Source: Blastopirellula marina DSM 3645
Lineage (GTDB): Bacteria > Planctomycetota > Planctomycetia > Pirellulales > Pirellulaceae
Assembly (NCBI RefSeq): GCF_000153105.1
Contig: NZ_CH672377.1
Span: 1,458,405-1,522,404, forward strand
Length of the DNA: 64,000 bases
Reading direction: 5' to 3'
Shown in pieces: positions 43,936 through 53,340 of this stretch. The position numbers and the translations under genes were made by a program. The notes beneath the pieces are model-generated. The model was not told the DNA's origin. It searched no databases and saw nothing but the letters and a program-made list of their open reading frames with translations. Positions within the stretch are counted from its first letter, which is position 1. Each line of letters starts with the position of its first letter.

Positions 43936-45306
43936 TTACGCTTCCAACAAGCCCTTATAGTTCCTCATGACGAGGTGGCTGTCAATCTTTTGCACAAGAT
44001 CAAACGCGACGCTCACCGCAATAAGGAGCCCGGTGCCGCCGTAGAAACTCGCAACCATTGGACTGACGCCCATCCCCGAGGAGATAAGCGTGGGAATAAT
44101 CGCAATCACAACCAGGAAGCTGGCGCCGACATAAGTGATGCGAACCATCACCTTTTCCAGGTATTCCGCAGTTCGACGTCCTGGACGATAGCCCGGGATA
44201 AACGAACCGAAGTTACGCAGATTATCGGAAACGTCTTTCGGATTGAAAGTAATCGCAGTCCAAAAGTAGCAGAAGAAGTAAATCATCACGATGTAGCAGA
44301 GATTGTAGAGGAACGACGACCCCTGGCCAAAACTACGGGCTAGTTCGTCAAACATCGAATTCCCCGTCCAGCTGGCAAGTCCCTGGAAAATGATCTGCGG
44401 GAACATCAACAAGCTGCTCGCGAAAATGATCGGCATCACGCCCGCCTGATTGATCCGGAGCGGGAGGAACTGCTTCGTGCCGCCGTAAACCTTGCGACCG
44501 CGAACGTGTTTCGCGCTTTGGGTCGGAATTTTGCGCTGGGCCTGGGTGATAAAGACCACCCCGGCGACGACGGCGACAAACAGCACGACCAGCGTAATGA
44601 TCGTCTCTAAACCGTATTTCTCGGGCGAGAAGTTGTTCAGCTCAAAAGTCGAGTTTTGCAACAGGTCGAGCCCGGCCATCGGCATTTGGGCCACGATACC
44701 GGCCATGATCAACAAGCTAATCCCGTTGCCGATCCCGTATTCGTCAATCTGCTCACCCAACCACATCAGGAAGATCGTGCCGCAGGTCATGATCATGACC
44801 GCGACAAATTGCCAGCCTAAGGTGAGTGTTGGATTGTCTGGACTCGTCCAGAAGGCGGAATTCACAATGGTGTCACCATCGGCGCCTGGCAGCAGCATCA
44901 TCCGGACATAGACGAAGCTTTGTATCAAACAGAGCACGACCGTTGCGTAGCGCGTGTATTCGTTGATCTTCTTTCGCCCGGTCTCTCCTTCCTTCTGCAG
45001 GTCCTCGATCGGTTTATAGACCGTTCCGAGCAGCTGGAAGATAATCGACGCCGAAATGTACGGCATGATTCCCAGACCAAAGATCGTCATCTGTTGCAGG
45101 CTGCTAGCGCTGAAAACCGACACCTGTTGCAGAAACTGCGAAAAGGTGTCGTTTTGCTCAGCGCTCTGCCGTGCGATCGCTTCAGCGTCGACCATCGGCA
45201 ACGTGATCTGCCACCCGACGCGATAAATCGCGAGCAAGAAGAGGGTGAGCAGAATTCGCTTGCGAAGTTCCGGAACGGTGAATATGACGCGGATCTTTTC
45301 CCACAT
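43936..45306 (-). CDS. secY: Protein translocase channel subunit SecY
   Basis: A 456-residue inner-membrane protein with ten membrane segments, the core of the Sec channel. Signature stretches are GIMPYISASIIFQLLG (about 79-94), the loop YGGTKQFLPLRINQAGVMPIIFA, given here in part as FLPLRINQAGVMPIIFA, and GYRPGRRTAEYLEKVMVRIT in the cytoplasmic ribosome-binding loop. The N-terminal amphipathic part FTVPELRKRILLTL is typical. It lies between rplO and adk, as in the spc operon. Confidence 0.97.
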   Translation of the reverse strand: MWEKIRVIFTVPELRKRILLTLFLLAIYRVGWQITLPMVDAEAIARQSAEQNDTFSQFLQQVSVFSASSLQQMTIFGLGIMPYISASIIFQLLGTVYKPIEDLQKEGETGRKKINEYTRYATVVLCLIQSFVYVRMMLLPGADGDTIVNSAFWTSPDNPTLTLGWQFVAVMIMTCGTIFLMWLGEQIDEYGIGNGISLLIMAGIVAQMPMAGLDLLQNSTFELNNFSPEKYGLETIITLVVLFVAVVAGVVFITQAQRKIPTQSAKHVRGRKVYGGTKQFLPLRINQAGVMPIIFASSLLMFPQIIFQGLASWTGNSMFDELARSFGQGSSFLYNLCYIVMIYFFCYFWTAITFNPKDVSDNLRNFGSFIPGYRPGRRTAEYLEKVMVRITYVGASFLVVIAIIPTLISSGMGVSPMVASFYGGTGLLIAVSVAFDLVQKIDSHLVMRNYKGLLEA

Positions 45307-45426
45307 TGTTCCGTATCCATTTCGACGGAACCATGATCGGGAAAATGCGTTTTCCGCCGTAGTTCCGTGCGATGCTATTGCAATGAAAGACAGCAGTATA
45401 AGTCACCGACTCGCATCGGCGATAGG

Positions 45427-45930
45427 TTACTTCTTCGCTTTCGCTTCGCGAGCCGCTTTCTTCTTATCTTCCACCGGCGTTTTGCCAGGGATGATAACGC
45501 ACGAGCCGCCAGCGGCTTCGATCTTTTCTTTGGCCGAGGCGCTGAAGCGATGAGCCGACACCGTCAGCTTCTTCGTCAGTTCACCAGTGCCCAAGATCTT
45601 CAATTCGTCATAACGACGCTTGGCCAAGCCTTTAGCGCGAAGCGACTCTAGCGTAACTTCTTCGCCGGCGCTGAATTCGCGTTCGAGGTCCGTGATGTTG
45701 ATCGCGGCGACCGTGATGGCGAACTTGTTAAAGAAGCCCCGTTTCGGCACCCGACGAACCAACGGCATCGTACCGCCCTGGAAGATCGGATTGCGCGAGT
45801 AACCGGCACGGCTCTTGGCGCCCTTGTGACCACGTCCCGAGGTCTTACCGTGACCGGAACCTGGTCCACGACCAATACGCTTGCGTTTGCGGTTCTTTTG
45901 GATACCGCTGTGTACTTCGTTGAATTCCAT
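45427..45930 (-). CDS. rplO: Large ribosomal subunit protein L15
   Basis: A 167-residue protein with the usual Gly/Arg/Lys-rich N-terminal tail ([20 protein letters not shown]) and family core [14 protein letters not shown], then a C-terminal domain about 15-20 residues longer than E. coli L15. The tail ends in a Lys/Ala-rich run. Its ATG overlaps the rpsE stop (TAATG). The gene rpmD (L30), which usually separates rpsE and rplO, is absent. Confidence 0.97.
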   Translation of the reverse strand: MEFNEVHSGIQKNRKRKRIGRGPGSGHGKTSGRGHKGAKSRAGYSRNPIFQGGTMPLVRRVPKRGFFNKFAITVAAINITDLEREFSAGEEVTLESLRAKGLAKRRYDELKILGTGELTKKLTVSAHRFSASAKEKIEAAGGSCVIIPGKTPVEDKKKAAREAKAKK

Positions 45931-46436
45931 TAGAGGGCGACTCCTCGCAGGCGTTGAATGTCGTCTCGAGTGCGCAACTGCTTCAGACCTTCGATCGTGG
46001 CTTTCACCAGAATGACCGGGTTGGTCGAGCCGAAGCTTTTGGTCAATACGTCGTGGATTCCGACCGCTTCACAAACGGCGCGAACCGATGCGCCCGCGAT
46101 GATACCGGTACCCGGACGAGCCGGAACCATGACCACCTTGCCGGCGCCGTAGCGGCCAATCACCTTGTGAGGGATCGAGCCGTTGACAATGTTCACCGCC
46201 GCGAGCGAACGTTCGGCTTGTTTAACAGCCTTTTCCACGCTCGGCGGAACTTCATTGGCCTTGCCGTAACCGCAACCGACTTTGCCTTTACCGTCGCCAC
46301 ACACAACCATGGCGGCGAAGCTAAAGCGGCGACCACCCTTCACCACGGCGGCACAGCGCTTGATCTTTACGACCTTTTCCACAAAGGCGCTTTGTCGGCC
46401 GCCCTTATCTCCGCCGCGTCGATTGTCTTTCGCCAC
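45930..46436 (-). CDS. rpsE: Small ribosomal subunit protein S5
   Basis: A 168-residue protein. The GTG start at 46436 follows AAGGAG at good spacing and gives the usual Lys/Arg-rich short leader; an in-frame ATG upstream (46481) lacks such a site. The S5 N-terminal double-stranded-RNA-binding domain reads [20 protein letters not shown], then [13 protein letters not shown], and the C-terminal domain [14 protein letters not shown] is intact. Translation is probably coupled to rplO. Confidence 0.97.
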   Translation of the reverse strand: MAKDNRRGGDKGGRQSAFVEKVVKIKRCAAVVKGGRRFSFAAMVVCGDGKGKVGCGYGKANEVPPSVEKAVKQAERSLAAVNIVNGSIPHKVIGRYGAGKVVMVPARPGTGIIAGASVRAVCEAVGIHDVLTKSFGSTNPVILVKATIEGLKQLRTRDDIQRLRGVAL

Positions 46437-46494
46437 GTTTGGCTCCTTTTCGCCCCTGGGTTTTCCCCGGGACTCGATCAATATCTAGTATGTA

Positions 46495-46860
46495 TTAGAA
46501 CTGCAGGCCAGCTTCACGCGCGGCGTCGGCCAGCGCGGCCAAGCGGCCGATGTATCGAAAATGTCCGCGATCAAAGCAAACCTGAGTCACGCCAGCGGCG
46601 GCGGCTCGTCCGGCGATCGCTTTGCCCACGGTTGCGGCGGCGGCGCAGTTGCTGCCCGACGCGTCGCTACGCAATTCGGTATCGCGAGTCGAAGCCGAGG
46701 CCAGCGTCACGCCACGCTCATCGTCAATCAGCTGACAATAGATGTGCATGTTACTGCGAAAAACCATCAGACGGGGGCGTTCAGCCGTACCGCGGACTTT
46801 TTTTCGGTTATGACGACGACGACGAAGTCGCTGCTTATTGATGAATTTTTCGTGATTCAC
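46495..46860 (-). CDS. rplR: Large ribosomal subunit protein L18
   Basis: A 121-residue 5S-rRNA-binding protein. It has the basic N-terminus [20 protein letters not shown], then [20 protein letters not shown] and the C-terminal motif [20 protein letters not shown]. The start codon is GTG behind GAGGAGAG. Confidence 0.97.
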   Translation of the reverse strand: MNHEKFINKQRLRRRRHNRKKVRGTAERPRLMVFRSNMHIYCQLIDDERGVTLASASTRDTELRSDASGSNCAAAATVGKAIAGRAAAAGVTQVCFDRGHFRYIGRLAALADAAREAGLQF

Positions 46861-46923
46861 GTTACGTTTCTCTCCTCGCTGGGATGAACCCTGTGATTCG
46901 CCATGCGATCATAAACGCGTTAA

Positions 46924-47469
46924 TTATTTGGATGCAGCCTTGCCAGGCTTCAACTTGATCAATTCGCCTTGGTATCGCACGCCCTTGCCTTTGTACGGCT
47001 CTGGCTTGCGCGCCGAGCGGCATTCGGCGGCGAACTGCCCAACGCGCTGTTTGTCGATCCCTTTGATCAGCACATGCGTCTGATCCGGGCACGTCACGGT
47101 CAAATCAGCCGGGATCTTTTTATGGATCTCGTTCGCATAGCCAACCCGCATTTGCAGGATGTCGCCAGCGATCGCCGCCAAGTAGCCGACGCCCACGATT
47201 TCGAGACGCTTCTCGTAACCTTTGGAAACGCCTTCTAGCATGTTCGAGACCAAGGCGCGAGTCAGACCATGAAAGGCCTTCGACTCCCGCGAATCGCTCG
47301 CAGCGGCGACAACAACTTCGTTGCTGTCGGAATTGACCGTAACAGACACCTCTGGGCGATGCTCATACGAGAGCTTCCCCAAAGGGCCTTCTACGTTGAT
47401 TACACCGTTAGTAACCGAGATGGTTACTTTTTCGGGAATCGCAACTGGTTTTTTGCCGAGTCGTGACAT
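46924..47469 (-). CDS. rplF: Large ribosomal subunit protein L6
   Basis: A 181-residue two-domain protein beginning MSRLGKKPVAIPEKV, typical of L6. The second domain ends with the family signature RKPEPYKGKGVRYQGELIKL and a short Lys-rich tail. It lies in the spc order between S8 and L18. Confidence 0.97.
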   Translation of the reverse strand: MSRLGKKPVAIPEKVTISVTNGVINVEGPLGKLSYEHRPEVSVTVNSDSNEVVVAAASDSRESKAFHGLTRALVSNMLEGVSKGYEKRLEIVGVGYLAAIAGDILQMRVGYANEIHKKIPADLTVTCPDQTHVLIKGIDKQRVGQFAAECRSARKPEPYKGKGVRYQGELIKLKPGKAASK

Positions 47470-47537
47470 CGGAAGGATAATCCTGTTTCGTCAGTGAGCC
47501 CGCTTTGCAATTGGGCCCTGAAGCGGTAGCGCGACGC

Positions 47538-47933
47538 TTACCAAATCTCACATAAAATTTCGCCGCCGACGTTCTTTTGTCGGGCTTCGCGATCGCTAAT
47601 TACGCCATGGCTCGTGCTGATCACACTGATGCCCAGGCCGTCGAGGACCGGTCGTAGGTCGCGGCTTTTGGTGTAAATACGACGTCCCGGCTTACTGATG
47701 CGACGGATCGTTTGGATCACGCGCTCACCGTTCGGACCGTATTTTAACTCTAACCGGATTTGATTGGCCGGTTCAGCCTCAACCTCTTCCCAGTCCCAGA
47801 TGTAGCCCTCGCGCTTCAGCACGTCGGCTACGCCTTGTTTGACCTTCGAAGAAGGCATTTCGACGTGCGGGTGTTCAACGCGAACCGCATTGCGGATACG
47901 TGTTAGCATGTCGGCGATCGGGTCAGTCATCAT
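47538..47933 (-). CDS. rpsH: Small ribosomal subunit protein S8
   Basis: A 131-residue protein starting (M)MTDPIADMLTRIRNAV, with the C-terminal signature VISTSHGVISDREARQKNVG and GEILCEIW. An AAGGGGA site precedes two adjacent ATGs, either of which may be used. Confidence 0.97.
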   Translation of the reverse strand: MMTDPIADMLTRIRNAVRVEHPHVEMPSSKVKQGVADVLKREGYIWDWEEVEAEPANQIRLELKYGPNGERVIQTIRRISKPGRRIYTKSRDLRPVLDGLGISVISTSHGVISDREARQKNVGGEILCEIW

Positions 47934-47949
47934 CGTCTATGGGTCCCCT

Positions 47950-48135
47950 TTACCAGCTCGCCTTGCGGAGTCCAGGAATCAAGCCGCGGTCGGCCAATTT
48001 GCGGATGCAAATACGGCAGACCCCAAACTTGCGATAGACGGCGCGCGGCCGGCCGCACAGATTGCAACGCCGTTCGCTACGCGAGGAGAACTTCGGCTCC
48101 CGCTTCGCTTTTGCGATTTTGGATTTGCTCGCCAC
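47950..48135 (-). CDS. rpsN: Small ribosomal subunit protein S14, zinc-binding type
   Basis: A 61-residue protein of the short, zinc-containing S14 class. The four zinc ligands are Cys24, Cys27, Cys40 and Cys43 ([20 protein letters not shown]). The C-terminus [11 protein letters not shown] is diagnostic. The long zinc-free form is not present here. Confidence 0.97.
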   Translation of the reverse strand: MASKSKIAKAKREPKFSSRSERRCNLCGRPRAVYRKFGVCRICIRKLADRGLIPGLRKASW

Positions 48136-48186
48136 GGTACTCTACCTGTGTGGATGAAAAAAAGCTTTTCGATTGGAAGCGTTGCG

Positions 48187-48777
48187 TTAGCGACGAGCGC
48201 CGGGCTTCGACTTCTTCTTGACTTTACGCTTCGCATCTTTCGAGAATGGAAGTCCCAAGAGCGATAGCAGCTCCAGCGATTCTTCATCGCTCTTCGTCGA
48301 ACAGACGAAGGTGATGTCCATTCCTTGCGGACGCGTGTACTTGTCCGGGTTCAATTCCGGGAACACCAGCTGTTCGCTGATGCCCATCGTGTAGTTTCCG
48401 TTGCCGTCAAAGCATTTCGGGCTGATGCCGCGAAAGTCGCGAACCTGCGGAAGCGCCAGTGAAATCAGGCGATCCAGAAATTCGTACATTCGTTGGCGTC
48501 GCAAGGTAACCTTGCAACCGATCGGCATTCCTTCGCGTAGGCGAAAGTTTGCGATGCTTTTGCGAGCGCGGCAGATCAATGGACGCTGACCGGTAAATTC
48601 GGCCATCGCCGAGACTGCCTCGTCGACGTGCTTCTTTTCCGAGACGGCAGTACCGACGCCCATATTGACGACGATCTTCTGCAATCGAGGAAGCGACAGT
48701 CGATTGGTGCGACCGAGCTTCTCCGCAAGTGCGGTGAGCACTTCGTTCTCGAACTTTTCTTGTAAACGGGGTTTCAT
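48187..48777 (-). CDS. rplE: Large ribosomal subunit protein L5
   Basis: A 196-residue 5S-rRNA-binding protein. Family stretches are LQKIVVNMGVGTAVSEKKHV, TGQRPLICRARKSIANFRLR and the C-terminal MDITFVCSTKSDEE. The last 15 residues form a basic tail (KDAKRKVKKKSKPGARR) longer than in E. coli L5. Confidence 0.97.
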   Translation of the reverse strand: MKPRLQEKFENEVLTALAEKLGRTNRLSLPRLQKIVVNMGVGTAVSEKKHVDEAVSAMAEFTGQRPLICRARKSIANFRLREGMPIGCKVTLRRQRMYEFLDRLISLALPQVRDFRGISPKCFDGNGNYTMGISEQLVFPELNPDKYTRPQGMDITFVCSTKSDEESLELLSLLGLPFSKDAKRKVKKKSKPGARR

Positions 48778-48835
48778 CGTTTACTCTTTCCCTTCGCGGC
48801 TGCGAAGGCACATGTATCAGTGGATGAATTTACGA

Positions 48836-49204
48836 CTAACTAGCAGGTTTCCGGGCCGGGGCGATTTCGCCCTGGTCGGCGTTACACTTCTTGCAGAAGC
48901 GAACTTTGACGCCGGAATCAAGCTGCTTGACTCCCAAACGCGAACGTTGACCGCAAGCGTTGCAAACGTACATGACGTTCGACATTTGAATCGGGGCTTC
49001 CCGAATCAAGCGTCCGCCTTGCGGATTTCGCTGCGAAGGCTTCACGTGCTTGTACATTTTGTTGACCCCTTCGACGACTACTTTGCCAGTCGACGGAATC
49101 ACTTTGAGCACTTTGCCTTGAACAACCTTGTCAGCTCCCTTGGCGGGGCGAGAGCGGTATTCGCCGGCGATGATCTCAACTCGATCATTCACTTTAATAA
49201 GCAT
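48836..49204 (-). CDS. rplX: Large ribosomal subunit protein L24 with Cys-pair C-terminus
   Basis: A 122-residue assembly-initiator protein with a KOW motif at the N-terminus (VNDRVEIIAGEYRSRPAKGA) and VEGVNKMYKHVKPSQRNPQG. The C-terminal part carries two Cys pairs, Cys81/Cys84 and Cys104/Cys107, consistent with a zinc ribbon found in some bacterial L24 proteins. Its start overlaps the rplN stop by one base. Confidence 0.96.
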   Translation of the reverse strand: MLIKVNDRVEIIAGEYRSRPAKGADKVVQGKVLKVIPSTGKVVVEGVNKMYKHVKPSQRNPQGGRLIREAPIQMSNVMYVCNACGQRSRLGVKQLDSGVKVRFCKKCNADQGEIAPARKPAS

Positions 49205-49572
49205 TACAGCACCTCGTTGGCCAAGCTGACAATTCGCATGAATTTCTTCTCTCGCAGTTCGCGAGCAACCGCTCCGAAGATGCGAGTGCCACGCGGGTTG
49301 CCGTCTTTGTCGACGATGACCACTGCGTTGCTATCAAAACGGATGTAGCTGCCGTCAGCTCGACGCGTCGGTTTTTTGACGCGGACGATGACGGCTCGCA
49401 CGACCGCTTTTTTCTTTACGTCGGCGCCGGCAATCACTTCCTTCACCGAGCAAATGATGACGTCGCCCAGGCCGGCGGTTCGCTTGCGCGTTCCGCCCAG
49501 AACCTTGATGCACATCACTTGCTTGGCGCCGGTATTGTCAGCGACAGAAAGTCTGGTTTCTTGTTGGATCAT
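49204..49572 (-). CDS. rplN: Large ribosomal subunit protein L14
   Basis: A 122-residue protein of standard length starting [20 protein letters not shown]. It carries the signature [20 protein letters not shown] and the ending [10 protein letters not shown]. It lies between S17 and L24 as in the E. coli spc operon start. Confidence 0.98.
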   Translation of the reverse strand: MIQQETRLSVADNTGAKQVMCIKVLGGTRKRTAGLGDVIICSVKEVIAGADVKKKAVVRAVIVRVKKPTRRADGSYIRFDSNAVVIVDKDGNPRGTRIFGAVARELREKKFMRIVSLANEVL

Positions 49573-49614
49573 GACTGTTTCGTCCTACTACCCGCAATGT
49601 GCAGGAGCTATGCC

Positions 49615-49926
49615 TTACGATTCGCTCGCCAGATTCTCGGCCGCCTGATCGCGGGCAGCCTTGAGGGCGGCGACATCGACTTCACGGCTCTTTTCTACGA
49701 TACGAACGAGCGCCCAACGCTTTGTCTTCGACAGCGGTCGGCTCTCGATAATTTCCACCATGTCGCCCTGGCCCGACTCGTTAGACTCGTCGTGAACGTG
49801 GCAGACCATGCGGCGGGAGTAGTACTTACCGTACAACGGATGACGCAAGCGACGGGTGATTTCGACGCGACGCGTCTTATCCATCTTGTCGCTGGTCACT
49901 TTCCCGACCAATACTTTCTTGGGCAT
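49615..49926 (-). CDS. rpsQ: Small ribosomal subunit protein S17
   Basis: A 103-residue OB-fold rRNA-binding protein. Recognisable are [31 protein letters not shown] and [21 protein letters not shown] helical C-terminal extension of about 20 residues ([20 protein letters not shown]) exceeds the E. coli length (84). Confidence 0.96.
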   Translation of the reverse strand: MPKKVLVGKVTSDKMDKTRRVEITRRLRHPLYGKYYSRRMVCHVHDESNESGQGDMVEIIESRPLSKTKRWALVRIVEKSREVDVAALKAARDQAAENLASES

Positions 49927-49966
49927 CGTATCTAATTCCGAAGCTGAATGGTTAGCGAATCGACCG

Positions 49967-50173
49967 CTAGTTCGCCGTTGCGGCGGCTCGCGTTCGTTCG
50001 TTTTGAATCGTTTTAATACGGGCGATCAGGCGACGACGACGAAGCAGCTCGGTAGGAGCGTCAAGTCGTTCGGTCTGAGCCTGCATCTTTAAGCGAAAGA
50101 TCGATTCGGCGGCGTCCTTCAAGGTCGCAACCAATTGATCGTCGCTCATTTCCCGCAGTTCGTTCGCTTTCAT
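49967..50173 (-). CDS. rpmC: Large ribosomal subunit protein L29
   Basis: A 68-residue two-helix protein starting [14 protein letters not shown], with [20 protein letters not shown] and the family's [14 protein letters not shown]. It lies between rplP and rpsQ as usual. Confidence 0.95.
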   Translation of the reverse strand: MKANELREMSDDQLVATLKDAAESIFRLKMQAQTERLDAPTELLRRRRLIARIKTIQNERTRAAATAN

Positions 50174-50208
50174 CGTTCTCTACTCTGCTGACTTGAGCTG
50201 GAGCCAAA

Positions 50209-50649
50209 TTACGCGTCGCCGGCGGCGGTCGTCAGGTCAGGACGCTTACGTACGAAGCGACAACGAACCGGCATCTTGTGAGCTACACGAGCTAAACAAA
50301 TACGTGCTTGCTCTTCAGTTACGCCTGACAACTCGTACAAGACGGTGCCTGGCTTTACGACGGCAGCCCAGTAATCCACTTCGCCTTTACCCTTACCCAT
50401 GCGGGTTTCGAGCGGCGTCGAGGTTACCGACTTTTGCGGAAAAATCCGAATAAACAAGCGACCGATTCCGCGGACATATTGTTGAGCGGCGATACGACCG
50501 GCTTCGATCGTGGCTGCTTTAATATATCCAGCTTGCGTCGTTTGAAGACCGTAATCGCCTAGCTCCACGGTGTTACCGCGGGTAGCGTTACCTCTTATAC
50601 GCCTTCTTTGACTTTTTCGGTGCTTGACCCTCCGCGGCATTCGCGACAT
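50209..50649 (-). CDS. rplP: Large ribosomal subunit protein L16
   Basis: A 146-residue protein near the peptidyl-transferase centre. It starts MSRMPRRVKHRKSQRRRIRG and contains RLFIRIFPQKSVTSTPLETR and MGKGKGEVDYWAAVVKPGTV, the L16 signatures. The chosen ATG lies ten bases after GAGGAG; ATGs nine bases on either side are less well placed. The start lies inside rpsC, an overlap of 62 bases, so translation is likely coupled. Confidence 0.94.
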   Translation of the reverse strand: MSRMPRRVKHRKSQRRRIRGNATRGNTVELGDYGLQTTQAGYIKAATIEAGRIAAQQYVRGIGRLFIRIFPQKSVTSTPLETRMGKGKGEVDYWAAVVKPGTVLYELSGVTEEQARICLARVAHKMPVRCRFVRKRPDLTTAAGDA

Positions 50650-51310
50650 CGGATTCATTCTCCTCGTAAAAACCGTTGTTTATCCAAACCTGGACCCCGA
50701 TGTGTCCCTGCGCTGTTTTCGCTTCGGTGAAGCCATAGTCGATCTTCGCACGGATCGTCGACAACGGAATCGAGCCTTGAATCGCTTTTTCGCGACGAGC
50801 CATTTCGGCCCCGCCCAAACGACCAGCCAGCTGCACCTTGATGCCGCGGGCGCCAGCTTCCATCGTCGATTCCAAAGCACGTTTCATCGTGCGGCGGAAG
50901 CTCGAACGCTTCGCAAGCTGATCGGCTATATCTTCCGCCACCAATTGAGCACGCAGCTCGGGGCGACCGATTTCCTCGATCTTCATGTTGATGCGGCGGC
51001 CGACGAGGTTCTGCAGTTCTTCCTGCAGTTTCTCGACTTCTTGACCCTTCTGACCAATGATCAGACCAGGTCGCGCCACGAACAACGTTACCTTGACTTC
51101 GTCGCGAGTACGGTCGATCTCGATGCGATCGATACCGGCGTTGCGATACTTCTGTCGAATTTTTTCGTCCGGATGTCCGCCGATGAACTTGCGAATCCGC
51201 TGATCTTCAAACAGCAGATCGGCGTAGTCCTTCTTCGACGCGAACCAGCGGCTTTTCCACCCCTGCATCACGCCTGTACGGAAAGCGATCGGATTAACTT
51301 TTTGACCCAT
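50588..51310 (-). CDS. rpsC: Small ribosomal subunit protein S3
   Basis: A 240-residue mRNA-entry protein. It starts MGQKVNPIAFRTGVMQGWKS. A KH domain follows, with VARPGLIIGQKGQEVEKLQE, and the C-terminal domain has GRLGGAEMARREKAIQGSIP. The last 30 residues form a variable basic tail. The rplP coding region begins within its 3' end. Confidence 0.97.
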   Translation of the reverse strand: MGQKVNPIAFRTGVMQGWKSRWFASKKDYADLLFEDQRIRKFIGGHPDEKIRQKYRNAGIDRIEIDRTRDEVKVTLFVARPGLIIGQKGQEVEKLQEELQNLVGRRINMKIEEIGRPELRAQLVAEDIADQLAKRSSFRRTMKRALESTMEAGARGIKVQLAGRLGGAEMARREKAIQGSIPLSTIRAKIDYGFTEAKTAQGHIGVQVWINNGFYEENESDVANAAEGQAPKKSKKAYKR

Positions 51311-51348
51311 GCGTCAATATCCTGGTCGAATCATAAACGGCGAACCGC

Positions 51349-51702
51349 TTATACTTCGATCTCCTCCAAGGTGACGTGAATATGACTGGTACGCTTCAGA
51401 ATCGGGTAAGCGGTGCCGCGTGCCCGAGGGCGAAAGCGTTTGATAATCGGTCCGCCGTCGACTCGCGCCTCGGCGATGACCAAATTATCTTGCTTCAACG
51501 ACTGTCCGCGACTCTGACTGACGTCCTGAGCGTTACCCAGGGCGCTTTGAATCACCTTCTCGAGCATCCGTGCGCCGCGGTGCGGCTGAAAACGCAGGAT
51601 GTCGAGCGCCTCATCGGCAAACTTGCCCCGCACCAGGTCCGCGAGCGGACGCACCTTGCGGGCGCTGATGCGAGCCAGCCGGTGGGATGCTTTAAATGCC
51701 AT
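51349..51702 (-). CDS. rplV: Large ribosomal subunit protein L22
   Basis: A 117-residue exit-tunnel protein. It starts MAFKASHRLARISARKVRPL, has LADLVRGKFADEALDILRFQ and the loop motif IKRFRPRARGTAYPILKRTS near the C-terminus. Standard length. Confidence 0.97.
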   Translation of the reverse strand: MAFKASHRLARISARKVRPLADLVRGKFADEALDILRFQPHRGARMLEKVIQSALGNAQDVSQSRGQSLKQDNLVIAEARVDGGPIIKRFRPRARGTAYPILKRTSHIHVTLEEIEV

Positions 51703-51754
51703 GACGATTCTCCGAAAAACCTTCGCCTTCGCGAAGTTTGCACTGGGCTACGTG

Positions 51755-52027
51755 TTATTTCTTCTTCTTGTCAGATCCGTGACCACGGAAAGTACGCGTC
51801 GGGCTGAATTCGCCCAATTTGTGCCCGACCATGTCTTCTGTCACGTATACCTTCAAGTGCGCTTTGCCGTTGTGAACCATGAACGTGTGCCCAATGAATT
51901 CCGGCACAATCGTGCAGGCGCGGGCCCAGGTCTTGATGGGGTCTTTGCGGCCGGTGTCTTCCATCTTCTGCACTTTGAAGTACAGCTTCGGTTCGACGTA
52001 CGGCCCTTTTTTTTGTGATCGACTCAT
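51755..52027 (-). CDS. rpsS: Small ribosomal subunit protein S19
   Basis: A 90-residue protein with [40 protein letters not shown] and the C-terminal [20 protein letters not shown]. All are typical of S19. It lies between L2 and L22. Confidence 0.97.
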   Translation of the reverse strand: MSRSQKKGPYVEPKLYFKVQKMEDTGRKDPIKTWARACTIVPEFIGHTFMVHNGKAHLKVYVTEDMVGHKLGEFSPTRTFRGHGSDKKKK

Positions 52028-52072
52028 ATGTAGGTCTCGTTAGGCGATATCTGCTTTCGCATTCTGGGCGGC

Positions 52073-52933
52073 TTACTTGATCAGTTTCAAGACGCCGTAC
52101 CGACGAGAACGACGGCGACGAATAATCGCCTTGTTCGAAGCCTTTTTCTTGTGACGCGTGTGGCCGCCCTTGGTTGGCTTGCCTTGCGGCGTCACCGGGT
52201 GACGTCCACCCTTGGTTCGACCTTCACCACCACCATGCGGGTGATCGACCGGGTTCATCGCAGTACCGCGAACATGCGGACGACGACCCAACCAACGCTT
52301 ACGGCCAGCTTTACCGAGCACGACTTTCTCGTGTTCCGGGTTGCTAACTTTCCCGATCGTGGCGCGGCAACGGGCCGGAACGCGACGAATTTCACCGCTG
52401 GGCAAAGACAACTGAGCCCAGTCAGCTTCGCACGCCATCAAAGTGGCGCTGGAACCGGCGCTTCGGCACATCGTGCCTCCGCTTCCCGGCGCCAATTCGA
52501 TATTGTGAACCGTCGTACCAGCCGGAATCTTGTTCAACGGCAAGCAGTTGCCAACTACCGGCGGCGCTTCAGGCCCGCTCATCACCATTTGGCCAGCGAC
52601 CAAACCATCAGGAGCGAGGATGTAACGCTTTTCGCCATCGATGTAGTGCAACAGGGCGATGCGGCCAGAGCGATTCGGATCGTATTGAACCGAATCAACC
52701 TTCGCAGCGACGCCATCTTTGGAACGACGGAAGTCAATCACGCGGTAACGGCGTTTATGACCGCCGCCGCGATGACGAACCGTAATTTTACCTTGATTGT
52801 TGCGACCGCCATTCTTCGTGATTTTACGAAGCAGGCTCTTCTCCGGCTGAGCGCCCTTCGTCAATTCGGCGAAGTCACTGACCGACGCGTTTCGGCGTCC
52901 AGCGGAGGTCGGCTTGTATTTGCGAATTCCCAT
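52073..52933 (-). CDS. rplB: Large ribosomal subunit protein L2
   Basis: A 286-residue core protein. It starts [20 protein letters not shown] and has [20 protein letters not shown] in the RNA-binding domain. The conserved [20 protein letters not shown] region holds the His needed near the peptidyl-transferase centre. Length is close to the usual 275, with an Arg-rich end (IIRRRRSRR). Confidence 0.98.
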   Translation of the reverse strand: MGIRKYKPTSAGRRNASVSDFAELTKGAQPEKSLLRKITKNGGRNNQGKITVRHRGGGHKRRYRVIDFRRSKDGVAAKVDSVQYDPNRSGRIALLHYIDGEKRYILAPDGLVAGQMVMSGPEAPPVVGNCLPLNKIPAGTTVHNIELAPGSGGTMCRSAGSSATLMACEADWAQLSLPSGEIRRVPARCRATIGKVSNPEHEKVVLGKAGRKRWLGRRPHVRGTAMNPVDHPHGGGEGRTKGGRHPVTPQGKPTKGGHTRHKKKASNKAIIRRRRSRRYGVLKLIK

Positions 52934-52994
52934 TGTCTTTTATCTCGTTGGCTGAACAGGCTGAAGAGCCATGTCGCTCGTCATGATGAACGGT

Positions 52995-53306
52995 TTAGAA
53001 GAAGTCGATGCGATGTTCGGCGTCGAGCGTCACCAATGCCTTCTTCCAGGCCTTCGTCATGCCGTTACGAAATTTGTAACGGCGAGTCTTCCCTTTTCGC
53101 GTTTGCGTGCGAACTTTGGCGACCTTCACTTCGAAGAGCGTTTCGACGGCGCGTCGAACGTCTTCTTTGGTCGCTTGCGGACTCACTTCAAATGCGTATT
53201 GATTCTGTTCCGTCGAACGCTCCACACCTTTTTCGGTGACAAGCGGACGGACGAGGACCTGATGAGGGTCCAGCGTTAGTTTTGAATTGTTCGTGGTCGT
53301 AGCCAT
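52995..53306 (-). CDS. rplW: Large ribosomal subunit protein L23
   Basis: A 103-residue exit-site protein that docks trigger factor and SRP. It shows VLVRPLVTEKGVERSTEQNQ, YAFEVSPQATKEDVRRAVET and VRTQTRKGKTRRYKFRNGMT. A short Thr/Asn-rich leader precedes the family core. Confidence 0.96.
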   Translation of the reverse strand: MATTTNNSKLTLDPHQVLVRPLVTEKGVERSTEQNQYAFEVSPQATKEDVRRAVETLFEVKVAKVRTQTRKGKTRRYKFRNGMTKAWKKALVTLDAEHRIDFF

Positions 53307-53340
53307 TGCGGCCTCTACGTGCTAACGAAGCTGATTCGCG

